DNA of 64,000 nucleotides from Symbiodinium kawagutii (lineage: Eukaryota > Sar > Dinophyceae > Suessiales > Symbiodiniaceae): positions 66,806 through 130,805 of the forward strand of contig VSDK01006400.1 in assembly GCA_009767595.1 (NCBI GenBank). Reading direction: 5' to 3'. A program made the position numbers and the translations under genes. Shown in pieces: positions 1 to 11,009 of the stretch (positions are counted from its first letter, which is position 1; each line of letters opens with the position of its first letter). The notes beneath the pieces were generated by a model. The model worked only from the letters and a program-made list of their open reading frames with translations, searched no databases and was not told where the DNA came from.

Positions 1-109
1 TTTCTGGTTTTTCTGGTTTTGCCTAATTATAGTTCTGGGAGATTCTGGCTTTTCTGGTTTTTCTGATTTAGCCTGATCATACAGTATTCAGGCAATACAG
101 AAGTAGTGT

Positions 110-470
110 ATGGTATGGGTGCTATTAGGTACTATGTAGGTACTATGTAGGTACTATATAGGTACTATATAGGTACTATATAGGTACTATATAGGTAGGG
201 TATAGGTAGTATATAGGTAGGGTATAGGTAGAATATAGGTAGTATGTAGGTAGTATATAGGTAGTATGAAGGGTTCATAAGTTGCAAATAGGTACTATAT
301 AGGGAGCAATATAAGTAGTTTAGAGGCAGTATATGGGAAGTATTCAAGTAGTGTGTAGGTACCATATAGGTAGTATATAGGTACTTACTAGGTTCTGTAT
401 GGGTAGTATTCAATCAGTATACAGGTAGTTTTTAGGTAGTATGTAGGTACTGTATAGGTATACTCTGTAG
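110..470. repeat. minisatellite, unit about 10-12 bp
   Basis: More than 25 degenerate units of the type TAGGTACTATA or TAGGTAGTATA run head to tail. The Tyr/Leu/Pro-rich frame on the minus strand is a by-product of this repeat and is not a gene. The preceding 1-75 holds TTTCTGG repeats. Confidence 0.9.
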
Positions 471-536
471 AAAATCAGATGTTTTTATGGGAAATACCAG
501 TAAAAATGCTGTTTGGGTCGGTTCTGGGGGGGGTGA

Positions 537-537
<1 letters not shown>

Positions 538-572
<35 letters not shown>
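538..572. repeat. (AT)n microsatellite
   Basis: A pure run of alternating AT directly after a G-run (GGGGGGG). Confidence 0.95.
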
Positions 573-578
<6 letters not shown>

Positions 579-614
579 TAGTCTGTTCAAGAGCCCTTGA
601 CAGGGTTTTGCTAC

Positions 615-714
615 AGTGGCCTCGTTTCATTGAGGTTGTCACCGTATCACAGAAGTTGTCATCGTTTCATAGAGGTTGTCATCGTATCATGGAAGTTGTC
701 ATCGGATCATAGAA
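615..714. repeat. 20-bp tandem repeat, about 4.5 copies
   Basis: Units of the form GTTGTCATCGTATCATAGAA repeat at exactly 20 bp, with a partial unit at the left edge. The copies differ at 2-4 positions. No function is suggested. Confidence 0.85.
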
Positions 715-1051
715 GTGATTAGCTGCTTCGGAAGTGGGGCTCTCAACCATACTGTACCGATATATGTTTAATTATATATATATGTATGTTTATACAAATT
801 CACACACACACATATATATATATATAAATATACATATACACATGTGTGATAGATACGTATTTGGATATATGTTTGCGCACAAGCTGTGATGTCTGGGTTT
901 ATGAAACTACCTGTAGATGTCGCGGGGATTCTGACCATCACAGGGAAGTCTCAACATGATCCAACTTGGCGTTCTGGCGGTTGGTGTCGTTTTTGCTGTT
1001 TCCCGATGTCAGATGCACGATGCTTCCGTATGCTCGTGAGTTTGTTGCCAG

Positions 1052-1213
1052 GTCGCTCCGATCCCGATGAGGAGGCCGAAGTGGGACATGTCTTTCCATG
1101 TCGCTGAAAGCTGCAGGTTTGATGGTAGAGCTATGGAGCAAAGCAGAGGTATGCAGAGATGGGTAAAGGATTTGTGCAGCCAGTTTGGGCATGGTGATGG
1201 TTTCGCAATACTG
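1052..1213 (+). CDS. candidate exon, unknown protein
   Basis: The acceptor TTTGTTGCCAG is followed by 54 open codons (RRPKWDMSFHVAESC then RWVKDLCSQFGHGDG) up to a TGA. The first half is strongly GC-rich at third positions. Possible donors inside are AGAG|GTATGC and ATGG|GTAAAG. A competing frame starting with ATG at 886 (73 codons) overlaps it, so the frame is not settled. Confidence 0.35.
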
Positions 1214-1545
1214 TGATGACCCTATGGGTAATGATTCTTGGTATTGTACCGTACTGGGGATCTTCCCAGTCATATCGATTTACGATAAGCCCAGGACAAT
1301 GCAAGCAGTTCATATGGTCAGCTGCGGATTGATAATGACATGTGGGTTTCTGTTGGGAACCATTGGCAATGGTGGGAAAATCAAATTAGTTGGAACTGAT
1401 TACAGCAACAAGACATGGACATCCGACAGCAGACTGTGGCCAGACTTCCAGAGTTCGTAATTTTCGTAGAACCTCGGAGTTTCTATTCTATTCTATCCTG
1501 TTACTTTCCATCAGTTTCCTATATCTTCCTAGTGTTGTGGCACAG

Positions 1546-1791
1546 ATCGGATACACACAGTTGGGTTCGGGCGGTGCTGCGAGGCCCGAATGGTGGCCAT
1601 GTTCGCAGCCGTGTCTGCAGAACAGGAAGCGGAGGTGCCGAGATGGTGGGAAGCCATGGCAGGAAGCTGCACGAAGCCACTGGTTTCTCACCATGGTGGA
1701 AAACCCCGTGTTTCTGAGATTTTTCCTTCGCTGGAAACAACTTCCATGTGGGTTCCAGATGTTTTTGATAGGATTTTGTGCCTTTGAATGA
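1546..1791 (+). CDS. candidate exon, unknown protein
   Basis: A long pyrimidine-rich tract ends in CACAG at 1545. From there frame 0 stays open for 81 codons (start IGYTQLGSGGAARPEWW; contains WPCSQPC). A second frame (MFAAVSAEQEAEVPRWWEAM) is also open over the GC-rich first half. The acceptor is convincing but the frame is ambiguous. Confidence 0.35.
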   Translation: MGYTQLGSGGAARPEWWPCSQPCLQNRKRRCRDGGKPWQEAARSHWFLTMVENPVFLRFFLRWKQLPCGFQMFLIGFCAFE

Positions 1792-1832
1792 CTTCAGGTA
1801 TAATTTCAAGTTGGTCTCTCACTTGTTTCCAG

Positions 1833-1999
1833 TGCTCTGCAGGCTTGCAGGACCCAGGCGATGTGAGATTTTATATTTTGTGAACTGCATTGTGATTGAC
1901 TCCTGGTGGGCTCTGGTTTCCAAGTTGCAGCCATGCGTCCTTAGTTTTGGGTGTCAACTTACCTCCGACCCCCAAAGGATGCTTGATTCACGCTTCTGA
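1833..1999 (+). CDS. candidate terminal exon, unknown protein
   Basis: The strong acceptor TCTCTCACTTGTTTCCAG ends at 1832. One frame runs 54 codons from it to TGA (motifs LCRLAGPRRCEILYFV, SKLQPCVLSFGCQL). It would be joined to an upstream exon ending in phase 1. The mildly hydrophobic centre could be one membrane segment. No family was recognised. Confidence 0.42.
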
Positions 2000-2120
2000 T
2001 TGTTCGGGATCGAAGATTCGCTTCAAGCCTTGACTTCCCCCAAAACGCCAAGATGTTAGGCTTGCTTTACCCTTAGCATTTGCTAACCCCCAAACTATGT
2101 CATTGGATGCTAACCCTTAG

Positions 2121-2209
2121 CATTTGCTTTCCCGGATCTGCGGCGGGAACAGGTGGACGTGCTGAACCTGGGGCCTGCAGTTGGCGGGCGCGATGGACGT
2201 GCGCCGGCG
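2121..2209 (+). CDS. candidate internal exon, unknown protein
   Basis: An 89-nt block lies between the acceptor CCCTTAG and the consensus donor GTGAGT. One frame fits (FAFPDLRREQVDVLNLGPAV, then GGRDGRAPA) and ends exactly on a codon boundary at the donor. It is much GC-richer than its flanks. The acceptor region is a direct repeat of the sequence 44 bp upstream. Confidence 0.45.
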
Positions 2210-3231
2210 GTGAGTCATGGTTGATCTCTGGGGTATCCGTGGGGTATCCGTGATGGACAGCGGGCACGCCAGCAGGCCAAGTTATTTTGTCGCTTTTTTG
2301 CAAGCATTTGTACTGCCAAACATCCTGCTTCAGGTTTCCATGATCGTCGCGTCATCGCCGTCTTCGTTTCTGTTCCTGCTGTTTTTGGTTTTGCGGTTGT
2401 TGTGGTTGTTACAATCGTTGCACATGTATATATATATATATATGGTCAATGTTGTTGTGACTGAGCCATCTAAGCATGATCATTCAAACGGCTGAACACA
2501 CAGGTTTTTTTGGGAACAAGCCCACATCATGTCATCATGCTATCAAGCATAGTGAACCATGCGCAAAGTTAACCATAGTTCACCAATGTTATCCCCGTGA
2601 CGACTCGTAACAGAACCCATGGCCCCAAGCCCGTCATCCCAACTTGGCTCTGGAGCAGGTACCCGGCCCCTGTCTCCGAGAGTACGGGAGAGTGATTGGC
2701 CCCTTGGCTTTGGCAGCCCAGGATCACAGGAGAACTAGAGAAGGTTTGTAGACACGCACAGGCACAGGGACACACACACACACAGAATATACATACATAT
2801 GTACATATGTATATATATATATACACCATTATATATTTAGATCTACACATATGAATAGAGTTTCTGGTTTTTTAGTTTCAATTTATTTTTTGACATATAT
2901 GTATATATATATATACACACACGCATATGCGCGCATAATTCTAGATTTTGCACTGATCTTGTACAGGGTGAAGCATCCATATAGCAGTTATTTGGGTAGG
3001 GGTTGTTGAAGCAAGAGTGACATCATAATCTAGACAAAATCAGCTGTTGCTTGTCCGGTTTTGGTCGGTTTGCGCATGATTGCTAGCCTCGCTACATCTT
3101 GGCCCAGTGCCCTTTTTGATCTTTTTCGGACTCTCCTGCAAAAATGTTGAGCTGCAAATCACTCAACACCTAGGTCAACACTTTGGGAATGTAGCTCCAC
3201 CAATTTGAGTTTCCAAAGTCTGCATTTTCAG
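2210..3231. other. probable intron or intergenic, one GC-rich block
   Basis: This stretch is mostly simple sequence, with TA runs at 2426-2443 and 2808-2822 and CA at 2770-2783. The block 2600-2745 is GC-rich and open in three frames (plus: ARHPNLALEQVPGPC, then REYGRVIGPLALAAQDH; minus, after CTTCTCTAG: SCDPGLPKPRGQSLS), so it may be an exon of undecided strand. 3042-3150 has an open frame (ALFDLFRTLLQKC) with weak borders. Confidence 0.3.
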
Positions 3232-4242
3232 ACCTCAGCACCTACATGAGACATGTTTTTGAGAAGACTTATCTGCCACTCTTTTTGCGGCATGCTGGAA
3301 ATTTTTGGACGTTTTGTGGGTAAGTGTTTTCCTATGTTTTCCTTCTGCGGATCGTTTCTTTTTCAGATTGTTTGAAATCACTCTGGGTTTATCGGAGGCT
3401 TCTTGACGGCTTCTTGACATCCTTGTACAAGCTGGTTGGCAGGAAAGAGGCAAGGAGGAATTATTTTTCAAACAATAGCAGGGACACATCAGGATGATTA
3501 TAACAGTCGAGAGTCTAGCTATCATTCTGGCGATAGAGGAGGGAAAGACCAACAAAAGACAGAGATAGTGCAGCTGACTTGAGGTTGGATGGCCTGTCTT
3601 CTCGCATGGCCGAGAGGGGAGGGTGTGTGAGCCCAGCACAGCACCTGGTTCTGGTGGAAGTGGTGGTCGGTTCTGATCAGATGCCTGTCTTGGTTGTAGA
3701 CCACAGTCTCCTGGTGAACAAATTTACGGTAAGGCGACAGACAACTACAACCACAATTTTTTGAGAAAAATGGTCTCTCCTGAAGGCATTACCGGAGGTG
3801 CAACCTGCCAAGCCCGTTGAACCCGTGGTTTCATCACTTGTCATTCTGTGCCTTCCTCCGAACACGCTTTGTGTGCTACAAGTATGGGGTCACCAGCAAG
3901 TAGGCAGCGAAAACCAACCAGACAACCATGTAGTTTCACTGACATGACGAGGGTAGCTAGCCTCAGACTTTGAATCGCCTGTTGCGCGAAACAGCGGTGA
4001 TCATTGTGAAAATGGATTGTTCCGGTGAAACAATATGACACTGATGGACAAAATGATCACCTGGGGTCTTGAATCTAACATGATTTGCCCATCAACAGTT
4101 TCGCTTTGGCCCAAAGCCAGTGTCCCACCAATGTGACGCAAAAATGGGACTGCCGTTGGTTCCTTCTGGTGTTTTCATGATTTCCAACTACCGAAATGTA
4201 GTAGTTAACGACAACCACCGTGTCATACATGTGACTTTTTAG
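3232..4242 (+). CDS. multi-exon gene model, unknown protein (3' end complete)
   Basis: Exons are 3232-3319, 3367-3386 (20 nt), 3574-3728, 3786-3899, 3967-4024 and 4121-4242. Each AG acceptor and GT donor is visible: TTTTCAG before exon 1, GTAAGTG after it, GTAAGG after exon 3 and GCCTCAG before exon 5. The phase is kept at every junction, giving 185 codons with the stop TAG at 4240. Sampled peptides are LSTYMRHVFEKTYLPLF, HLVLVEVVVGSDQMP, TLNRLLRETAVIIVKMD and SGVFMISNYRNVVVNDN. The micro-exon and the short introns (47-187 nt) are the weakest part. The 5' end is not found and no family was recognised. Confidence 0.48.
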
Positions 4243-4679
4243 CTCGGGAAAACATCTTCTTAGTCCTGAGTGATAATTGCACAATGTCCGCCTTGGATGG
4301 GCTGTCCATCAATGATGTCCGCCAAAACTAGCAGTGCCTCCCCTTATAATGAACATTTTTGGATGGCTGTGCCGTCGGTGCACTGGCTGGTTTGCTGTTT
4401 GCCAAGCTAATGCCGAAGCAGGACATTGAGGTAGCACCTAAGATTCTTGGGACCTTTTGTTGCGGAAGCCCTGCTTTCCATGTTTGCCATGAGCTGCATT
4501 GATACTATCTTTGACCCCCACGTGTTGAGCACTTCCTCTCAGCAACTGGGCCAGATTGGGTGCCCCCCATCGACTCATCGCGTTTGTGGACGGCATTTTC
4601 CACCCAACACTTGGACTCCACTTGATACCTCCCCAAAAAATCTAGCTTCGTAATTCCAGAATCCCACGGGAATCATCCC

Positions 4680-4720
4680 TGGAATCCATGGGAATCCATG
4701 GGAATCCATGGGAATCGGCA
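4680..4720. repeat. 11-bp tandem repeat
   Basis: ATCCATGGGA units repeat about four times. They are followed at 4755-4860 by a GC-rich open frame (FPTHLAKAKSGKPPTTGG) that could be an exon. 4243-5251 otherwise shows no supported gene. Confidence 0.7.
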
Positions 4721-5251
4721 AGTTTCAGATGGGGCTCTGACGCCCAGGTCTAGGCTCTTCCCAACGCACTTGGCCAAAGCAAAGAGTGGCAAGCCGCCCA
4801 CGACAGGCGGGAGATCGGTGGAACGTGCCTTGAAGCCTTGTGGCTGCGGATCAATACTAATCATCACAGGGGAGAATTAATTGCTATGGTATTAATGATT
4901 ACCAACTATTATATCCATATTCTATATGGATACTAAATATTCATTTTGATTGAGATAATCCCTAGAATTACCTACAATTTCATAGGGAATACAAGGGTTT
5001 CGCTGATACCAGGGGGGGTGGACTGACCAACCGCCATGTTTAAAAACGAGAAACGTAAAGAACATGGCAACGCGCAAAGGAGCAGAGCTGTGAACACAAC
5101 TTCTTCACCGTCACTGCTTCTCAGCTGTGTAATTCATTGAAATCCTGACACCGATGAACCACATTCACCACCTGGCTACCACTTTTTGTTCGGCGCCATT
5201 GACCTCATAGGCGGTAGCATACTTACGAGCTTGAACACAACGTCTTGGCAG

Positions 5252-5730
5252 ACTGCCAAGTCTTGCTGGGGAAATCAGAAGTCGTTCTGAATGGTATTGT
5301 GTATAGTATTCTCTACTCTGCTATGATCGTGTATGATTCGCATTGTGACCGCATGTGCATGATATTTGTAAATAGAACATGCTGCTATTATTCGGCATTT
5401 GTTTTGACATTGGTCTTAGAACATGCTGCGACGACATGTTATTTCTTCCGCCACAGAACAGGTAGAGCGGTTGCGGTTGGTGTTCTTGCTTCAACTTCTG
5501 GACCAGAGAGTCACGTGGCCATGCCATGGTCGTCCTATGGTGCAACAATTCGGCACCGAAACCACAGACTGGTAAGGTCGTAACACAATACGGATTCCTG
5601 GATGTTGCAGATATGGACGCTCATGATGTGTAGAATCTATTCATAATTGTACAGGAAGTCAATGGAAGTCGTGCATGTAGATATATCTTCAAGCATGCAG
5701 GCATGCAGATATTGTCAACAAAGATGCTGA
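5252..5730 (+). CDS. three-exon gene model, 3' end complete
   Basis: Exons are 5252-5293 (acceptor CGTCTTGGCAG, donor GTATTG), 5457-5571 (acceptor TTTCTTCCGCCACAG, donor GTAAGG) and 5655-5730 (acceptor AATTGTACAG, stop TGA). Phases match at both junctions, giving 76 codons plus the stop. Peptides are CQVLLGKSEVVLN, QVERLRLVFLLQLLDQRVTW and KSMEVVHVDISSSMQACR. The middle exon is GC-rich at third positions and looks helical. A competing frame through exon 2 is open but poorer in GC3. The 5' end is not resolved. Confidence 0.52.
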
Positions 5731-5739
5731 AAGAAATAC

Positions 5740-6060
5740 GGATTGTATGATTGAATAGATAGATATATAAATGAATAAATCAACACATGTAAGATAAATA
5801 AAGAGGTTCATAAACAGATTAAGAAATAAATGAAGAAAACAGAATAGACACATACATAGGTAACTAAACACGTAATTAGATGATTAAGTACATGAATGAA
5901 TCAATAAATAAATGAATCAATAAAGGAATCAATAAACGAATCAATAGATGAATAGAGAGATAAACAAATGAACGATACCATTCATATGTATATATACATA
6001 TATATGTAGAGATAATAGACGCATATAAATCTCTCTCTCTCTCTCTTTCTCTCGATATCT
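5740..6060. repeat. AT-rich degenerate AATCAATAAA repeat and (CT)n
   Basis: Units like GAATCAATAAAT recur at 5885-5955, followed by CTCTCTCT at 6030-6052. The Leu/Phe/Ile-rich minus-strand frame here comes from this sequence and is not taken as a gene. Confidence 0.8.
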
Positions 6061-6124
6061 CCAGATGTGCTATACCCCCTAAACTCCTAACTCCTCTTAA
6101 GATCTTTCTCTTCCGTGACTTCAG

Positions 6125-6235
6125 CCAGGCAGTCCCACAAAGCCGGGTGGAGCATTCCTGGTCTCAGGAGTCTTGGCCCTGTCAGTTCTGGTGGACACGG
6201 GAAAGCTACCCCCGGATTTGTGCTTTTTGACAATG
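6125..6235 (+). CDS. candidate exon, frame undecided
   Basis: A long pyrimidine-rich tract ending in GACTTCAG at 6124 is an excellent acceptor. Downstream, all three frames stay open over about 100 nt (frame 0: PGSPTKPGGAFLVSGVLALS; frame 2: SHKAGWSIPGLRSLGPVSS), and GTTTAG at about 6236 could be the donor. That an exon starts here is likelier than any one translation. Confidence 0.38.
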
Positions 6236-6487
6236 GTTTAGGATGGGAAGGATGGGAAGGTACTCCCTGATTAATGACGATGATGATAAAATGGTGAAGT
6301 GGTGAAGCAATTCACGACTAGGGAGTTACCACTCTGGACATAGATCATCAAATACAGCTTGACCCATCATTTCACGAGTTGAACATGTCCCACTGCCCCA
6401 GATTATGCCGATTGTTGGTCGTATGGCTTCATCAGCAAAAGCCACCTTTGGTTCTGCATGCCAAAGTTGAACAGAACTTTGGTAGCG

Positions 6488-6516
6488 TTTATATATATAT
6501 ATATATATATATATAC
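6488..6516. repeat. (AT)n microsatellite
   Basis: Alternating AT. To its left, about 6380-6470 is a GC-richer open frame (VEHVPLPQIMPIVGRMASSA) that may be an exon, with weak borders. Confidence 0.9.
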
Positions 6517-7197
6517 TCGTGGCCAATCGAATGGGGCTCCTTGAATGTGTTTGCCCAAATGAAACCAGTGGTTCAAACGCAAGGTCGGATGGAATTCTCA
6601 AAGTTGTGAGATCATCGCAAAATTGGGTTGTTTCTGTCGGAGGGCTGTGGACAGGGATGTATGTGGGTCCCATGAACTCAGGGTGACTATGTATTGATCG
6701 GTGTCCGAGCTGAACCAATTGGGTGCAGAGAAACGATTGCAGTTTGTTGCACGATTGCTTGGCAAATTGCAGATAGGATTGGTTTCAAACAGCAAGACTC
6801 ATTGGGTAAACATCGATGATCATTGCCAGCCATTGGATAGTAGTCGTTGATACACTCCCCGGAGACAATACTCCTCAACCAACCCCACTCTCCATTATCA
6901 TTGGAGACAAGTCTAGGAGAGTTCTCAACCGACCATTGTAAGCCACACTTGCTTCTTCACCCAACATCAAGTGCTAGCAACTAACAATAACCATCAGCCG
7001 TCAACCATTCACCAGCCAACCATCCAACCATCAAACCCTGAACCATTAACCACCAACCATGGGACAATGAAACCATCAACCATTAAAAGTTCACCATTCA
7101 ACCGGTGTCGATCATGGCTTGCGCGATCTGAGGAGGTGGGACTGCTCCAAAGGCTGGCTGCAGCTGCAGCTGACTTAGTTTAGGTGAGCAGTGCTAG

Positions 7198-7206
7198 TGG
7201 TTTATT

Positions 7207-7241
<35 letters not shown>

Positions 7242-7290
7242 TTGTTTGTTTGTTTGTTTGTTTGTTAGTTGGTTTGTTGGTTAGTTGGTT
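7198..7290. repeat. (GTCT)n/(GTTT)n microsatellite
   Basis: GTCT units pass into GTTT and then TTGGTTAG units. Immediately upstream, 7095-7180 is open and GC-rich (RSWLARSEEVGLLQRLAAAA) but its frame meets TAG just before a GTGAGC donor, so it was not called a gene. Confidence 0.9.
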
Positions 7291-8233
7291 GGTTATGATT
7301 CATACAAAATCGAGTTGCTGTATCAAATCTTAGTGTAAGAGCTGGTGGTCAAGGGCAGAAATCACGGAACTTCCGTTTCTTTTCTGTTTTTTCTGCGCTA
7401 TGTCATTTTCACTAAAACAAGAAGCCACATCCACCCACCCACACACGCCCGCACGCCTGCACGCCCGCCTGCACGCACGCACAATGTGCCCACACCAGAA
7501 GTTTTACGCTGTTTCTTTTCGATCCGAAAGCCAAATGCTGATATACAACATTTGGGTTTGTGGCAATCCTGTTGGTAGTTCTTGTGACTTCGAAGCTAGA
7601 AGTCTCCAAGGCAGCAACATGAAGCGCGCAGCAAACTGAATCAACACTGAAACACACACTGTCCCTGCCAGAGTTTCTGCCAACTTTTTCTTTATCGCTT
7701 TGCAAGCGATGAGACATCTGGCAAGTCGAACTTGTGCCCATGGATGTTCAGCTTTTGATCCTAGGTCACGGGGTAGACCAAGCTATTCTGGTTGGCTTTC
7801 ACATCAAAAGGAATAGTCAGCCACCTTTGAGACGTGAAAAATCGTTGGGGTTTGGTCTGTAGAACTGTGATAGCCAGATGTGATCTCGCAAGGCGAAGAT
7901 GACATGGCATTCCGTGAATAAAAAAACTCTCAATTTCTCACGGAGCATTTGAATTCATGGCTGTTCTCAAGCAGATAGAACTACTAAAGCTTCGAGTTCT
8001 ACTAGTTCTACCAAGCTTACCGACTCCCGCTGATTTTCTTCGCATTTTTTGTGTCTGGCTGGTGGTTGGGAGCGATGAGCTTCGCCGGGGTGCCCTAGCC
8101 CTTTGACAGGTGGAGCCAGTTGGAGCTCCGCCGGTTCACCAAATGAAAGTACATGGTTGATTGGTTAGTGGTTCATGGCTATAACCAATGGTGCATAAGG
8201 GTGAATGATGTGATTTTTTTGTGTTTTGCATAG

Positions 8234-8424
8234 GCACCCCTATGGCATCAACGCCCAAAGACACCACTACAATCCTCAAGCGCTTGGAGGCTCCGACTCT
8301 TCAGAGGTGCCGATTTGTAGGGGATTCCGAACGGCAACAGGTTTTGTCCGGTGGTGGCAAGGTACAACCAGTGGTTTACCAGTGGTTAATGATGGTGAAT
8401 GCTGGTTACGTTGCTGAACAATGA
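8234..8424 (+). CDS. candidate exon, unknown protein
   Basis: The strong acceptor TTTTTTTGTGTTTTGCATAG ends at 8233. One frame is open to TGA at 8422 (STPKDTTTILKRLEAPTLQ, then RCRFVGDSERQQVLSGGG), and AAG|GTACAA at 8362 could end the exon in phase 0. A second frame is also open for 60 codons. The chosen one has higher GC3 and a more ordinary composition. Confidence 0.45.
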
Positions 8425-8669
8425 CCATTACCGGTTTTGTCCATGTCGGCATGCTGGTAGCCCTTAGCCAACCAATCGGCGAATCATTGATAGGGAAACC
8501 ATTGCAGGCACGGGAGCACATGCGGACAGAACCTAGCTGGATGATAGGCTTCCCACCTGAAAATCCCTCCGCTGATTATATAATCAAAAATGCCAAGCGG
8601 GATGATCATCCAAGTAGGTGCCCAGAAGAATCACCGTATCACTGTGGGGTCGAAACATGCCGGAACTAG
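8421..8669 (+). CDS. 82-codon open frame, unknown protein
   Basis: The frame runs from ATG to TAG with an ordinary soluble-protein composition (SQPIGESLIGKPLQAREHM; FPPENPSADYIIKNAKRDD). It overlaps by 4 nt the end of the previous exon candidate and overlaps another frame at 8590-8805, so it may be an exon rather than a small gene. No family was recognised. Confidence 0.38.
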   Translation: MTITGFVHVGMLVALSQPIGESLIGKPLQAREHMRTEPSWMIGFPPENPSADYIIKNAKRDDHPSRCPEESPYHCGVETCRN

Positions 8670-9084
8670 TCGATGCTGCTTGAGGGCCATGGCGGACCTT
8701 CCGATTTGCATGGCTTGGCTTAGACCAATCCTACTGAAGCCTAGTTGCGGTTCAATATGGCAGTGGTTGTCAAAACCCAATTCCTGCTTCCCAAGCAGGA
8801 ATTGACAATTCTGCTTCAAAACCCAATAGCCCTCTATTCCAACTGGTTAATGAATAGAGAGGCAGTTTTCGTACGTTGAACTTTGGCCATGATCCATCCC
8901 CAACATTGGTGTAGTAAAGTCACAGCAGGCGGATGCACCAATTGCTACTTACTAATCTGGTTGGTGGTCTGATTGACTTTATTTAATTGTGCCCAGTAAT
9001 CATGAACAAATGGTTGGTTGACTCATGTTTTTCAACCGGGTGGTTCAACCACCAACCAGCAAAGGTATTTTTTTAAGTCAAAAG

Positions 9085-9168
9085 TCCGCACTTAAGAGGC
9101 TGGGCAAACACGTTTGCCTCGTCCATGCTGACATGGGGGCACGTTGCAACCGCGAGACACATACCTGA
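9085..9168 (+). CDS. candidate terminal exon
   Basis: After TTTTTTTAAGTCAAAAG the frame SALKRLGKHVCLVHADMGAR runs to TGA with about 70 percent GC at third positions. The acceptor is only fair, and a second frame is open across the same block. Confidence 0.33.
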   Translation, partial: SALKRLGKHVCLVHADMGARCNRETHT

Positions 9169-9227
9169 CTCATCCAAGACAAGGGGCTGTGGATGCACAT
9201 TTCATGAAGCTCCCAACTAAATTTTAG

Positions 9228-9897
9228 TAATGGCTGGGCTGGCATCTATGTGAAGTGCCTTTGGTACATGACAAACCCCTGACTGCAAACATATTGGGTA
9301 TGAACAAGGGTATGGCTTTACATGATATTGCATGAGATTGATCATTGATTGACTTTGGGTGGAATGGACAGTCGAAAATCATTGGATGCCTGATGCGAAT
9401 TGTTTGATCTCAAGGATCATGCGAACTTGGCTCCTTCCCTCACTTTAACTATTTGCATTGAAAATGCTTCTGCAGTGGTGAACCCACAGCTTCTCTGTTT
9501 CTTGGTGAATCATGGTGTGTGACAACCAGCAGAGTGACGGCCAAGCCCTTTGTTCCCAAGATTGGTTGCAAGATTGGCCCCATGAAATATGGAGAGGTCA
9601 AATCCAGTTGAAATTGTGTGTTGTTGGATATATATATATATATATATTCTCAGATTTTTTCAATATGTTCAATCCATCTATTTGGTTCCGGACTAGGTTG
9701 ATGGTAGGCAGCAGGGGATGCCAGACCGTAGTCCAACGCAGTGCTTCCAACTTTTTGGATGCCAAAACGGTGCACCAGTGATCGCCTCGGTGCCAGTGAA
9801 ATCGGTATCACCCCCAGCTGGTAAATCATCAGCAATGGATCCGCAGGGGTTCAGCTGGATGCATTGGATGCATGGATCTGCCACTCCCGATGGATAG
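9228..9897 (+). CDS. three-exon gene model, unknown protein
   Basis: Exons are 9228-9263 (acceptor AAATTTTAG, donor GTACAT), 9476-9596 (acceptor AATGCTTCTGCAG, donor GTCAAA) and 9697-9897 (acceptor GTTCCGGACTAG, stop TAG). Phases agree at both junctions, giving 119 codons. Peptides are NGWAGIYVKCL, FLGESWCVTTSRVTAKPFV and GAPVIASVPVKSVSPPAGK. After the TAG the same frame stays open for a further 100 codons (LLEPRAAPFGEAVGGGAM), so the stop could be spliced out (a GTAAAT donor lies at 9821) or be a lesion. No family was recognised. Confidence 0.45.
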
Positions 9898-10207
9898 CAA
9901 CATCCTCCGCAGCTGCTTGAGCCTAGAGCGGCCCCCTTTGGGGAAGCGGTTGGTGGTGGTGCCATGCCGGTGAAAGTGGGGGAAGCCTTTCAGCCTGCGC
10001 GACTTGGCAATCCCGTCGGATACCAATCGATTTGCTCCGGTTGGGCATCTGCGAGGATTGATAAGCCAAGTTGTCTGGATGCGTGCTCAGTGTTCATATC
10101 ATCCATGTTTTTTCGAAATGCAAATCTGTATCCAATCAATCCAATCATCCAAGCAAATCTCATCCCACTTCGCAAAGCTAAGCCACGGCTGAGTCTAGGC
10201 TAGCTAG

Positions 10208-10474
10208 CGAGCCCCCGTGGCCATTGTAGGGATAACCACTGTGATGTCCAACCGACTTGACTTGGCCAAAGAAGCAAACAGCAGAGTTCAAGCCGTATAC
10301 AACCAAGTAAGTGATGATGCATGTATGTGATGATTTGCCACACATCACTCTGTTCGATCAATTCTCAAGAGAGCAAATTCAAGCAAAACCAAACGCAAAC
10401 GAAGTGAACAGGTTCAGCTTTTGGAGCTCCAGGTTAAAAAAGTTTTGCCGGGAGGAGCCTCTGACCCTGGATGA
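10208..10474 (+). CDS. two-exon gene model, unknown protein
   Basis: Exon 10208-10306 lies between CTAGCTAG and a consensus GTAAGT donor and is in phase 0 at both ends (PVAIVGITTVMSNRLDLAKE, then ANSRVQAVYNQ). The next acceptor CGATCAATTCTCAAG leads in phase 0 to 34 codons ending in TGA at 10472, with a basic patch (KTKRKR) and a short helical stretch (EQVQLLELQVKKV). A rival frame over exon 2 continues to 10532, so exon 2 is less certain than exon 1. Confidence 0.48.
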
Positions 10475-11009
10475 GGCTCCTAGCAGCTGTGGGAGTGGGG
10501 CCTGGTGGCATGGGCATGTGCAGAAACGCTAAAGGACGGGTACTTTCTGACAAATTGAAGGAACAAAAACAACATGGTTCTAGTGGAACTCATTGGACGT
10601 CATTGGACGTCGTCATTTTACCCTGATACCAGGACTTCTGCTCAATTGAGGACAGTTTCCAGCTATTCTGAAATGGATATCATTTGGTTCCATCATGTTC
10701 TCTCCGCATTTAATATGAGCAGGTTTGCTTCGCTAGGCAAAGCTTATTATCATTCGGATCAGAATAATCTCAAATTCACTTGTAGATGGTTGAAAGCCAG
10801 ACTCGTTACTGAACTGGTTAAACGAATGGCACGGTTTGTGAGCCGCAACATAGTGACGCACATTGATTCATGAGATCATGATATCCATCATTTGGCAACG
10901 GCAATCTTCCATTGGTGTTTTCCCTCCAAGTTTCTTGATGGTTGGCAGTTCCTATAGATCTCCCATTGACGAGAAGGTTCTGCACCTGGGCGGTTGATGG
11001 CCATGAGTC

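Noticed and set aside
165..413. 82-codon Tyr/Leu/Pro frame
   Set aside because: Translation of the 10-12 bp minisatellite.
4347..4480. Open frame FLDGCAVGALAGLLFAKLMP
   Set aside because: Begins directly after a stop with no acceptor or ATG, and two other frames are equally open.
5160..5220. Good-looking upstream exon (HSPPGYHFLFGAIDLIG) that would fit phase with 5252
   Set aside because: No AG acceptor or start codon exists between it and the preceding in-frame stop.
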